Assembly: GCF_000213175.1 (NCBI RefSeq) | Contig: NW_009799179.1 | Location: 3,825,551-3,889,550 of the forward strand | DNA from: Neurospora tetrasperma FGSC 2508 | Lineage: Eukaryota > Ascomycota > Sordariomycetes > Sordariales > Sordariaceae | Direction: 5' to 3' | DNA: 64,000 nt | Shown: piece after piece, positions 10,487 to 21,372 of the stretch | How positions within the stretch are numbered: position 1 is the stretch's first letter | How the letters are laid out: each line of letters begins with the position of its first letter | Translations under genes and position numbers: made by a program | Notes under the pieces: model-generated | The model's input: only the letters and a program-made list of their open reading frames with translations | Told to the model about the DNA's origin: nothing | The model's database searches: none

Positions 10487-13400
10487 TCAAGCCAACTCTA
10501 ACCGGTAACTAGCAACCTCAAACGGCCTCAAATCAACCTCGAACCTCCCCTCCGCCACATCAAACCCGCTGACCTCCTCCAGCTCATCCTCCAGCAAGTT
10601 GACTTTACTCACCCTCTTCACCGGCCACCGCGTCTCGATCGTTCCCCTCGCGCGTCCACCAAGCGAGTCGTAGATTCTCAGAATCACACTCTGTCCCTTC
10701 TTCTTTTTCAGCGGACTTTCGGGCGTTTCAACAGAGACATCCTCATCATCCTCAGCGCGCTTGACTGTGTCGAGGATGAGGGATGGGTTCGAGTTATCGG
10801 TGAACCAGACGGGTGGTTCCTGTTCGTCGAGGGTAGCGAAAGAGTGCGGGGACTCGAGGAGTTTAAGCGGATTGTTGAGTTCGTAGGCTTTGCGGACGGT
10901 CATGGCACCCAGGGAGCCCGTGTGCGGGAAGATGGCCCAGCGGATGGTGTGCGTGCCCATATCTGCATGAGCGTCGGGGGCTTTGGGGGAGCGGAGCAAG
11001 GACAAGCGCATGAGAGAACCGGTGGTGGCGAAGCCGTATTTAGAGTCGTTGAGGACGGACACGCCGTAGCCATGTTCGGACAGATCAGCGAACTTGTGGC
11101 AGCAGACTTCAAACTTGGCCATGTCCCAGGAGGTGTTGTAGTGGGTTGGACGGCGGACGATGCCGAATTGTGTTTCGTATGAAGCTTCTGTGTTGCGGAT
11201 GTCGACAGGGAATTCGACCTTGAGAAATTTCATGGTTTCGTGCCATTCGACGGTGGATTGGACTTCGATGTAGGATTGGAGCTCGTTGACAGCCGCCGAG
11301 AGGCTGATGATGGTGGAGATGTGGGATTGCTCGGAGATCTTGGTCTTGGTGATGACGCTGACGCGATGCGTTTTCTCTTCGTGCACTTGGGTCTCGCTGG
11401 ACTGGAGCTCCTTGCGCGTGTCGAGGTGATAGACTTCGACGTCCCAGGCTTGCCAGTAGAGCGGCTTGTCGTCGAAGATGACGAACTGGTTGGCGCGCTG
11501 GCCTTCGGGGATGACCTCGCGCCTGTCGTATTTGTCGTAGAGGGACGTGATGGTGCCGGCCTCGACACGGACCTTGAGTCGCTTATTCTCGAGGACGAAA
11601 ACACCGTTGGATAGCTTGTGGAGCTTGACTCCGTCGTCCTCTTGCATGATTTCGTATTGTTCGAGTTTAAGGAGAGGACCTACACCCTTGGCAAGGGCAA
11701 AATCACCCTTGGAAATCTCAACAAGTTCCTCGCGGTACCAGGGTAAAGTGTTCAGAGCAATGCCGCGCTCCACGCTCGTGGCGTCTACTTGAAAAACGCC
11801 TAATGCCTTGCATGCATCCTTCAAGAGCCTCTCACCGGTCTTGAAAATTTGAGCATAGAGCTTTTCAAGGGAAGTCAGTAATCCTTCATCACAAACAAAC
11901 TGATCGAGTCCAAACATACCTTATCCGAATCATCATAGCACATCTCAATTGAGCTGCCAGGAAGACAATCATGGAACTGGCAGAGCAGTGTTGCCTCCCA
12001 CATTTCGTCGATTTCCTTCTTTGGATACTTGTAGTCCTTGTCCTTGAGCGAGGCAATCGTTGCGAGCTGTTCGATGTCCCTCAGCACAAACTCAGCTTTC
12101 CGGTTGAACTTTTTGTTGTTCGCTTGCGTAGTGTATGTTCCGCGGTGCAGCTCAAAGTACAGTTCACCAAACCAGGTAACCAGCGAATCAGCCTTCCGCT
12201 CGAGACTATCGAAGAAGTCATCTACCGAACCGCCCAGGGACACCCGCGGTAGGAGACCAACAGTATCGCTGATACCGCGGCAGCGACGAAGCTTCTCTAG
12301 GTGCTGCCACGTAGGGCCGCCACCTCCATCTCCCTTACCAAAGACGAGCAAAGACGTGTGATCTTGATCGAGAGACTTGTGTTGTGACATGCTGCGCTTA
12401 ACGTCGCCAAAGTGGGCCTCAGCGGTGTAGGTTTCTGAAGGGGGCATGTGGCAGATGACCTGCGTGCCGTCGAGGGCAACCCAGTTGAAGGTTGTGTGGG
12501 GGAACTTGTTGATGTTGTTCCAGCTCAGCTTTTGGGTTAGGAACCGAGTCATGCCAGCGAGGCGGCAGAGTTGGGGTAGCTGACTGGAATAGCCAAAAGT
12601 GTCAGGCAGCCAGAATGTTTGGGACCTCTTTCCAAAGTTGCTCTCGAAGAAACGCTGGCCGTACAAGAACTGCCGGACCAAGGACTCGCCGCTGGGCATG
12701 TTGGTGTCGTGCTCAACCCAGCTACCTCCGATAGGATGGAAACGACCGTCGGCCACCTTCCTCTTGACACGTTCCCAGACATGGGCGTATAGAGTCTTGC
12801 ACCATTTGTATTGCTGTGCTTGTGAGCAAGCAAAGTTGAGCTCTGGGTAGCGGTCCATGAGGTCACATTGGTTAGACCAAGATCGCGCTACCTTGCGCTT
12901 GGTCTCATCCCAGGGCCATAGCCAGCAACTGTCGATGTGACAATGGCCGATACCAAAAACAAGCGGTTCTTTTCCCCTCTTGGTGTCGTATACCCTGGCC
13001 GAGTCAACGTCCGGACCAAGGTACTGCTGAGCAATTTCCCGACACTTTTTGAGGGAGTCTTTATTGCCGAGCTCAAAGGCCTCGATAATCTCATTGCACG
13101 TCTTCAGCGCCTGATGCTGCTCCCACGATTCACTCGGAAACTCGCGTGCCGCATCACCAATGATCCAGATATCGATGTATAGCTGCCTCGCATCGGGGTT
13201 CACAGCCACAATTTCGGCCTTATCGAGACGAAAGTGCTTGTTTGGATCAGGAGGCTGGATGATATCGCCCCCTCCCGCTGCACCAAACATGCCATTGCAG
13301 GCCATCTCGATGTAGATGATGTGTTCCTTTCCGTCACGGAACGAGTCTGGCAATATCCACTCGGTACGCTCACCACCGCCCGTCAAGCCCTGCAGCGGCT

Positions 13401-13815
13401 TGCCATCATGCGTCCAGACCATGCCTTCATTATTGGCGTCCCAGTGGAGTTCGAGCAGCCTCTTATCGCGCAAGTCCTCGGGGACCGTGAGGACAACCTT
13501 GAACCAGTGGGTCGACCAGGCAGGACCGAACCGAGCGCCGACTTCTGTCTTTCTGAACTCGTGCTTGACGGCCTCGTCAAAGGTTGGTCGATCCTGGTCG
13601 GGGGCATCCCAAACGGACAGCTTGACATGGGGCTCGCCCGCGGCGACACCCTCGTACATCATGGCGTGAAGATTGTTGTCCTCCCATTGTCCCTTTGCGT
13701 AGAACTGACTGATGCGATCCTTGTAGATGTTGGTGATGTATTGGCCGACCGGCTTGGGTGCGCGTATCGGGTAAGCCGAGATAGGCTTGCTCTGAGTTGC
13801 TGATTCCCCGCCCAT
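10487..13815 (-). CDS. Class II alpha-mannosidase, vacuolar/cytosolic Ams1 type (GH38)
   Basis: Exons complement(10487..11860, 11920..13815) give 1089 aa, close to yeast Ams1 (1083 aa). GH38 class IIC enzymes release alpha-linked mannose from free oligosaccharides; Ams1 is made in the cytosol without a signal peptide and delivered to the vacuole by the Cvt/autophagy route, which fits the soluble N-terminus here. Catalytic signatures: GHCHIDSCWLWPWDE (zinc-binding His-x-Asp), WLPDTFGYSSQLPQL with the nucleophile Asp, WVEHDTNMPSGESLVRQ, and FHDCLPGSSIEMCYDDSD. The C-terminal beta domains follow in exon 2, ending VASYRLELA. The 59-nt intron has a GTATGT donor and a CTGAC branch, but the only acceptor that restores the family sequence DSDK|LYAQIFK is an AAG, a rare 3' site. 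Start: the ATG at 13815 (MGGESATQ); the frame is open further upstream but has no ATG there. Confidence 0.95.
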
Positions 13816-16783
13816 CTTGATATAGCGCGGGTGTATGGTGTTTCGATAGGGGGTCGAGCAGTCGACGGGGACGGGGGGGAGGGGCGAGTATTCTAGAATC
13901 TTGCCGGGAGAGCGAGCGCAGATATAAGCTCGAGGAGAGGAATTAATCAATGTAGAGGCTTAGAAAATCGTCCGTAGGTAGGGTAGTATGGGTCAAGCGT
14001 AGGTCATAACACGACAAGTCATCCAACAGGTTCTCAAAGGTAGTTGAAAAAGGTTAAAGCGTCTGTCTGTTTGGCTATATCTCTGACGAAACTAACGAAA
14101 CTGGTGTACACATTGGAGCCAACTGGAATGGACGGTATTGGTATTGGTATCGTATGGTTTCGGCTCGCGAGGCCAGCGAACAAGTCTAGCGGGGGGGGAG
14201 GGGTTAATCGCGGGTCGAGGGTCGAGAAGGAGGAGGATGATGATGATGGGAGGAGGAGCAGCAGAAGGAGCAACTAGGTCTAGGAGTGGGAGGAAACGAA
14301 GAAATGCTTCCACTCTTGCAAACTTGCAAGAGGACTGACGGCGGGACTGACCAACGGGGGGTTGGTTCTCGGATCCAGTCCTTGCTCTTGCCAACCTAAT
14401 GTTTCCTTCCATCGCTGTCCAGGCGAAGCGCTGAATGGCAGGCTGGCAGCTGGCTGGCCCCGAGGTAGGTGGTTCTGTCCTAGTGCAAGCCTGGGGAGGA
14501 GGTCGGGCTGCTGAGGTGGTCAGGGAGGGAGGGGGAGTCAGGGCCGGAGCGGTGGTGGTGTGTCAAATCCCCGCCCGCCTAGGGTAGTGCGCAGGTGCTG
14601 AGCTGTTCCTGCTCGTTTGTGCTGTCAGGGCTGAGGGTTCAGGTTGTGGCCGGGGTAGATCCACTGCAAGCCACGCCTGAAACACCAGAAAAACAGCAAG
14701 TAAGTACACGGGGGGCAAAGGGAAGGGGTCTGGGGACAAACCCGACGCAATGCGGGGAGGATGGAAGTCACCTACCTACTCACGGGCATGTTCACCATTG
14801 GATCCCTGCCCTGGGCTGACTTGAATGATTTGATCCGCCTGCGGCTGGGCAGTTAACCCCATTCTTCTTCCTTCCTTCCAACCTGCACTCTGCAGCAGAA
14901 AGATGAAGTGACTGAAGTGCAACAGCGTCTTGTACAGCAACAGCCAATTTGGACCCCAACATCTCTGGAAAGTTTCGAAATCATGTCAATGCATTACACG
15001 CATTACACGCATGTCGGTCGATCCTTTTCCTTCAAACGACGAGGAACCACGACAACATGCCTAGCCGTCAACAGTTCCCGTCCCGTTTCAGCAACCGCGT
15101 TGGCCGACCATACATCGTGAAACACACTACACTTTCCAGGCCTCGATTTGGCCGAATCTGAACTACATGATCTTGTCTTTCTTCTGGTTCTTTTCTTTTT
15201 ACATCTTTAAGGTAAAGTTTGCGAACTTGCTTGCAATAGCGTCCATCCGTCCTCCAATCTGAAATAGCGAATCAGATACGCCTCCGCCGGGTCGTATTTC
15301 CTCAAGTCTCGCCTTTTCTCTTCACACCTCTGCCAGTATTTACACTACTTTGTCAGCGCGGTAAAATTGCATGTGGCGATAACTTTGGTTCTCCTACAGA
15401 GAACCTACGGTTGGTATGCCCGCCGCCAACCAGTCAAATTCTGCGAGGTGGCGGTACCACGCTAACAAAATGCATGCCGGCAGAGATGTACAAACAGGTA
15501 ATCCGCGAAGCGCTTGGCCCCCATTTCTGTCAAGGTGGTTTTGATTGTAGATATCTCGGAACAAAGATCAGACAACTAAGACATAGAATGGAACCTTGAC
15601 AGCATCTGACACATACACGCACAGAGAGAAAGAGAGAGAGAGAGAGAATGATTATGCCCAAGTCACCTGTACGTCAAGCTTTCGGAAAACGGCTCATGAT
15701 CGCCAAGTCGCCCTCATCAAACACAGATCGATGTCTTTGGGTTTGCGTGTCGGTTCCAAACCCGGACACAAACCATCGAAGTCGTTGTTGTATTGATGTC
15801 TTGTCTCATTGTCCTGTCATTAATGTTCTTGTGAGACTTAACAACCAACAGATGATGACCAAACAGAGAAAAGGCAAGAAAGCTGCAATTTAATTCAACC
15901 AAAAAATAAAAGAATAAGATAAAGGGGGGTCTAGAAGGGTTCTGCATGCTGCCTGTCTCGTCTGTCTTATTTGGCTTTGTCTTGTATGTGTTTCACCTCG
16001 CTCGTCGTGTGTAGTGTGTATGCAGATGCTTCTGTCTGTATCACCACCACGCCACCGACATCGAATAACCCGTTCTGCCGTCCTGTTGTTCCGGCAGGCA
16101 TACCACGACTAGTCTACGGACTCGGTCACTCGAGTTCAATTGACTACAGGGGCGGTCCGTGTTACCATGCAATTTACTTTTTTTCTGTTGCGAGGATGGG
16201 GGAAATGGGGGTAGTACCACCTATCACAAGACACCACAACACCATCATTATTGGAGATCACCAACGAGATAATTTTCGTCGCGACTGGGTTTTGTGTATG
16301 TGTGCATCAAGTAGAGTATTGCATTGCTGCTATGTGCAGATGAAAGGTGAGGTAAGGTAAAGAGAGGTATGTAGGCTGATGTATGCTACGCTATCATCCA
16401 AGCAATGTACGAAAGAAAAGGTGTTGTGTGTTATGTGTGTGTGTGAACCGTGAGACCCCGGAATCAACGCCGCCGCCCCGACCGACAAATGAACCGCGAC
16501 CGTCGCCGTGACCATGACCCGTTACCCAAAAACGCCCCGGTGTTACCCCTTTCCCTTCACCGTACCAAATCGGACCCCAAAAACAAACCGACCGACCGAC
16601 CGACTGAGTTGGCTATCAAAATTCCTCCCAAAAAGAAACAAACCCATATTGCCCCAGTCCATGTCTCTATATAGTAACCCATCCATCAAACATGTCTTCC
16701 ACCGTAACACACGATAATGAACAAGAAGAAGAAAGATTGGAAAGAACAAACCGAAGAGAGAGTCTAGCACAAGACGACATGCT
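13816..16783. other. Intergenic 3 kb: mannosidase promoter and 3' flank of the Q-rich gene
   Basis: No gene was recognised. 13960-14560 is G/A-rich on the + strand with CT-rich complement and low-complexity repeats (gattggtattggt-type, GGAGGA runs), fitting a promoter and leader. An (AG)n microsatellite is at 15622-15647. A direct repeat of a 9-mer (cattacacg, two copies) is near 14993-15011. 15900-16780 probably includes the 3' UTR of the Q-rich gene. Confidence 0.4.
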
Positions 16784-18199
16784 TCACGAAATCTCGCTCG
16801 CACCTCTCTTCCGCCCCGCGCTCCCTGACCCCGTCGTACCCAACTGGACCTCCTCCGACCCCATCCCCTCTGGCGACATAACAACAGCATCTTCCACCTT
16901 TGTACGCTGCTGCTCTTGCTGATGTTGAGAGGAAGAAGGAACAGCAGTCACCTTCACCTTAGGCCCCAGATTGCCCGTGTTCCCATATACGCCGGGGCCA
17001 AAGCATTCATACTCCGCGTTCTCCTCTCCATCTTCTCCCTCTCCATATCCTTCTTCTTCCTCTCCTTCTTCTTCTTCTTCATACTCTTCGCCTTCATAGT
17101 CGTCCTCGTACTCATCTTCTTCAAAGTACTCCTCCTCCGAACTCTCCTCGCTGTCGCTCTCGTCTAGGTTGAGCACCCCCAAAAGCGGAATGTCGATTCT
17201 AGCCAGCTGTGACTTGATCAGGTTGTCCGCGATGGTGAACAGCTGTGAATCTTTGTCTTCGGTCTTGGTTTCTGGCAACTCAACCTCGTTGCCGCCCAGA
17301 GCAAAGATGGCTTCGGCTTGGTCTTGAAGAGGGTCGTGGACTTCTGGTGATGGCTGGGGTACGGGTACTGGTACTTTTCCCTTTTCTGTTGCCGTCGCCG
17401 TGGGTGTGGTAAAAGCGGCAGCAGCAGGAGAAGAAGAAGAAGAGGAAGAAGAAGGTGGCAAAACTCCAATAGGCACATCCAAAACCCACGTCCGTACCAC
17501 CTCCCCCTTGGTCACCTTTTCTCCTCCTCTTCCTCCTCCTCCTCCCCGTAGGGCGCGCTGCCTCTCCCTCTGCTCCAACCCGCGTTTAAACACCCTCTTC
17601 TGTTTCCGCCGCCGCCGTTCGATCCGATCGCGAATATACCAGGCTACCACCAACATGGTGGCCTGCATCATCTCCTGGCACTTGGCGCGCTGCATGTTGG
17701 CCCACTGCTGGCACCGTTGCTGCTGGAAGTTGGCGATGGCTTGGCAGCGTTGTTGGTAGTAGGCGGCGATGCGCGAGGCCATGGCGAGGTATTTGGGATC
17801 CAGAGTGGGGATTGTCGTGGTTGCTTGTTGTTGTTGTTGTGTTGAATCTGCTGGGGATGTCGTCTTCATGCCAAATGGGAGATTTGTCTGTGTCTGTGAT
17901 GGTGATGATTGTGGTACGGGAGCGCTGCTGCTGGACTGCCGGGAGGATGCAGGGGTTGGCTGCTGCTGCTGTTGCTGTTGTTGCTGCGCATCTTGCTCTC
18001 GTTGCTTTTGTCGTTGCTGTTCCCGCACTTGTTGGGCATGTGCGGCAAACATGTTGAAGAAGGCTTGTTGTCGAGATGTTGTTGAGGGTGTTGTCGTGGA
18101 CATATCGGGAAACACTGGGCCCTTGCTGAACAACGGCTGCTCCGGCGGAGGTGTTGCCGGAACGTGGGCTTGGTACGGATGCGGCATCGGTGCCGCCAT
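16784..18199 (-). CDS. Unrecognised Gln-rich protein with Cys hendecads, basic helix and acidic tail
   Basis: A single exon of 471 aa; ATG at 18199 (MAAPMPHPYQ). I do not recognise the family. From the N-terminus: a Pro/Ser/Thr-rich segment; a predicted helix (FFNMFAAHAQQVREQQRQK) followed by a Gln run coded by CAG/CAA at about 17962-17990; a Ser/Gln linker; a helical core at about residues 135-205. In this core an 11-residue unit is repeated with Cys at 152, 163 and 174 (units read QQRCQ.., QQRCQ.., RAKCQ..). Next come a hydrophobic turn MLVVAWYI and a strongly basic stretch RDRIERRRRKQKR that could bind nucleic acid or act as an NLS. Then Gly- and Ser-rich linkers, and an extreme Asp/Glu tract (about residues 355-410). 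The C-terminal motif CFGPGVYGNTG stands out as ordered. A nuclear regulatory or scaffold role would be a guess. Confidence 0.7.
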   Translation of the reverse strand: MAAPMPHPYQAHVPATPPPEQPLFSKGPVFPDMSTTTPSTTSRQQAFFNMFAAHAQQVREQQRQKQREQDAQQQQQQQQQPTPASSRQSSSSAPVPQSSPSQTQTNLPFGMKTTSPADSTQQQQQATTTIPTLDPKYLAMASRIAAYYQQRCQAIANFQQQRCQQWANMQRAKCQEMMQATMLVVAWYIRDRIERRRRKQKRVFKRGLEQRERQRALRGGGGGRGGEKVTKGEVVRTWVLDVPIGVLPPSSSSSSSSPAAAAFTTPTATATEKGKVPVPVPQPSPEVHDPLQDQAEAIFALGGNEVELPETKTEDKDSQLFTIADNLIKSQLARIDIPLLGVLNLDESDSEESSEEEYFEEDEYEDDYEGEEYEEEEEGEEEEGYGEGEDGEENAEYECFGPGVYGNTGNLGPKVKVTAVPSSSQHQQEQQRTKVEDAVVMSPEGMGSEEVQLGTTGSGSAGRKRGASEIS

Positions 18200-21100
18200 C
18201 GATTAATATTCGAGTTGTGAGTATATGTGCAAATGTTTGTTGAATGTCTCCAAGCGATGTTTTGCTCGTTTGAGGTACTGGTTTCCCAGGTTGTTGGTGA
18301 TATAGATAGATATATTGGGGTGGCTGAGGCGATGTTTGGTAATGATAGAGGTGGCTTATTAATACCAAGGGATGTCTCGTAGATCGTTGGCGGAATGTTA
18401 TGGACAGCTGATCTTATAGAATAACCTTGCACCAGGAATACAAAAGAATTGACCAAGTTAAACAAACATAAATAGTCTTGGGTGAAGCCTTACGGAGGGT
18501 GGGGAAGGAAAGGAGGTCTGATTTATAAAGCAGGCTGACTGACTACACCTGATGGTTGGTAACAATCATGACTTAGACGTCCCTCGGGCCGCATCCTGGA
18601 CCCTGGCGGCCACCTACGACGCGCATGCTGGGTTAAGTGGGTTCATGTTATTTTGAGGGCTCATCATATTTTTTTCCTTCCTTTTCCGGGATTTGAACTT
18701 GGAAAAAGGGGGGTGACAGGCGGGCGAGAGCAAGTCTGTTTGGCCATGATGTTGCTGGTGCAGATGGTGGAGTGAAGGCCCAGTCCTGAAAGAGGGAGAG
18801 GGAGTTCTAGCCGAGTGCCCAGGCCCGAGGGAGAGACTGCGTTATTGCTAGGATTGGGGGGCCTCTTTGGGACGCTATCACCGCTATGACTGCTACCAAC
18901 GGAGCTAACTGGCACAAAAAAGAGCGCTCGCAAGGAGCCGAGAATAGGGTAGGAGATAAGGTGTGGTGGACGGGGGTCGCTAGGATTGGCGGGCGGAGCT
19001 GATGAAAATGGTCTGAGAAAGGGTTCGGCAAGGCTGGAAATGGTGGCAGAACTGGTACAACATGGGGTCAACATGGGCAAACATCGGTCGATGCCGATTA
19101 CTTGCCGACCAGTAGCCACCGAGGCCCAACCATTCACAGCCAGGCCGAGGGGCACAATCGGGCCACACTTGAATCATGCCAGTCAGACGCGGGCATTGCA
19201 GTGGCAGCAGTGCATACCGGGCCTCATCCCGGCACCCCTCCCCGGCCTTTGGGTTTCTCCTTTACTCGGACTCCCATGGTGATGAGCATCAAATAACATT
19301 TCCACTCGATCCCTATCATTGGATTCATAATCTACGCTTGACTCCCGTCCGGTTCCCAGTTTCGGCTGACACGTTGTCTCGGTTCTCGTTGGCGTTGTTG
19401 GTCTGGCCGTTTACAACTCGTTATCTTTGCTGTTGGTAGGAGTCCGTCCGCACACATCATCGTCCTTTGGAACAGATCGCCGTTTGGTTGCAGCGTCTAG
19501 ATCGTTGCGAGATCTGAGCGTCATCAACAACGCACCATCCAGTACTGGAACTGGAAACGAAAAACCACTGCAAGACACCTGGACTGTCTCTGGTGGTCAA
19601 GGCTGGTCTAGTCGGATCATGGATTCAGCCGTGACCGTCCTGCTGGTGTCAATGGCCGTAATCACCACTGGTAAGCGTAGTATGTAATCAAAGACGAGGC
19701 ACGACATCCTTCCCGCAATTTCCTTTGTCACCCGTTCCAAGCCGTCGTTTCGTCCGTTGGTGTCCTGTCCTTATCATCATCATCATCATCATCAACAAAG
19801 GCGAAACAGATCATTGATCGGTAAAGCATGGCATCGCTTAATAACGCGAGACCTGAAGCACTCTGATCACCGCACTGGACGGGGCGCGGGTGGCCCAGAG
19901 TCTCGGACGTGTTCAGTACTAATGTAAGGTGCGCGCGGGTGTAGCCTGCGCGTTTGTCCAATCTCGCTGAATCCGTTTCGCTTCGTTGCGTCCTGTTACG
20001 GGTGTCTACCAGCGAAATGGCCGTTTGTGTCAGTGAGAACTGGACCCCGGATGAACAAGTGAACCGGAAAATGGTAATGCGAGACGTCTTGTGAAGGCCC
20101 TTCTTCCCGAGCACGAATCGGGTATGTAATTCCCTCCTCCTCCTCAGTTTGACGGTGGACCTTCTGATTGTGCTGGCAGATGGGCTGATGAGCTGTCGTT
20201 GAATGCCACATGGAAGGAATCGGTCTGGCAAAAAGTGGAATCTTCCCAGTCAGTCGGGTTATATCGTGACCAGGTCTTGCGGGAGCGGATTCCGGGAGAG
20301 GCAAAAAGCACAGAAAACAAACCGGGGAAGGGCAAATCATCATGACCCCAGAGCCCTCCCGTCCCGTGTTCGCGCATTCCCCATTTATTATCGCCGAGTG
20401 ATTGTCTCGCGATGCCCGATATCAAAGCAACATTATCGGCATGCATTCCACTTGACTGGCAACACGCAACCAGGTTCCCCAGACCACGTCGCTCAAAATC
20501 GGTATAAGTCGCGACCAGATTGGAAAGAGACGATGTTGCGCTGCGAAGTCTCCATGTTCACTTCGCTGCTGCTAGCGTTGTTGACCGCGGGGTTGTCAGA
20601 GACCCGAGATCGGGTTGTCGGTGTTAGTCGTTCCCGTTGTTGCCTTTTTCGGCGGACTGTTTGTTAGTGCCTAGTGCCGGGATATCGTCCTCGTCCGTAT
20701 CAGCCCCATACCCTGCAATCAGGAAGCTTCCAGGTCTTCTCCAGCAATCTCCGAATGGTTTTCAGGCACAGCCAAGGATTGTCCCAGCACAAGCATTATA
20801 CCCAGCTTTTCTGCCTCTGCATGGATGTGTATGTACAAACTGGGAGAAGCGACAACCTTGGGTTGCGGGATGGGATGGGCGTTGGAGCCATGGCGCGCTG
20901 GCGTCGGGTCCGAGCGGGGTGAGGTGGACGGCAGAGGAGAAACAATTGTCCCCACTTTCCCTTTGCAGGGGGCTTTCAGTTTCCCAGTTGCCGCATTCCC
21001 GCACGACAGCAGGGCGCCCCACGGCCCACCCGCAAAATGCCTGCCAAGAATATAATCAACTGCCAGGTGTTGCAGAAGTCCATTTTCGGCCATTTGCACC

Positions 21101-21372
21101 TGATTGATGATGATTTCCATGCCATTTTTGTCATTTTTTGGTCACCATTTCCCCCCCTTCTACAACCGCCACGCCTCACGACATTGATCACGCTTCGTCA
21201 CGTTGATCGCGGACCTTTACGGCAGGAACAGTGAAAAATATTCGGAACTGCGCGCCATTCTGTGCACATCTGCCATACTTGGTCGCATCAGTACCGCACG
21301 TTTCCTGTCATCGCATGTCAAGGCCCAACCAGGAACCGTCGAAAGGCAACAGGCCATAAACGCCGGATTTTG
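18200..21372. promoter_or_regulatory. Divergent 3.2-kb intergenic region, Q-rich gene / msh1
   Basis: Both flanking genes read outward, so their promoters lie here. Many medium-length open frames on both strands overlap one another, have no motif and look like chance frames in GC-rich DNA. An (ATC)n microsatellite is at 19773-19794. No RNA gene was seen. Confidence 0.4.

Noticed and set aside
16692-16922. 76-codon + frame antisense to the end of the Q-rich gene
   Set aside because: It is the complement of the real acidic-protein coding sequence and has no independent support.
18664-19296. Several overlapping frames of 60-160 codons on both strands
   Set aside because: No motif, all mutually overlapping, in the promoter-side spacer of msh1 and the Q-rich gene.
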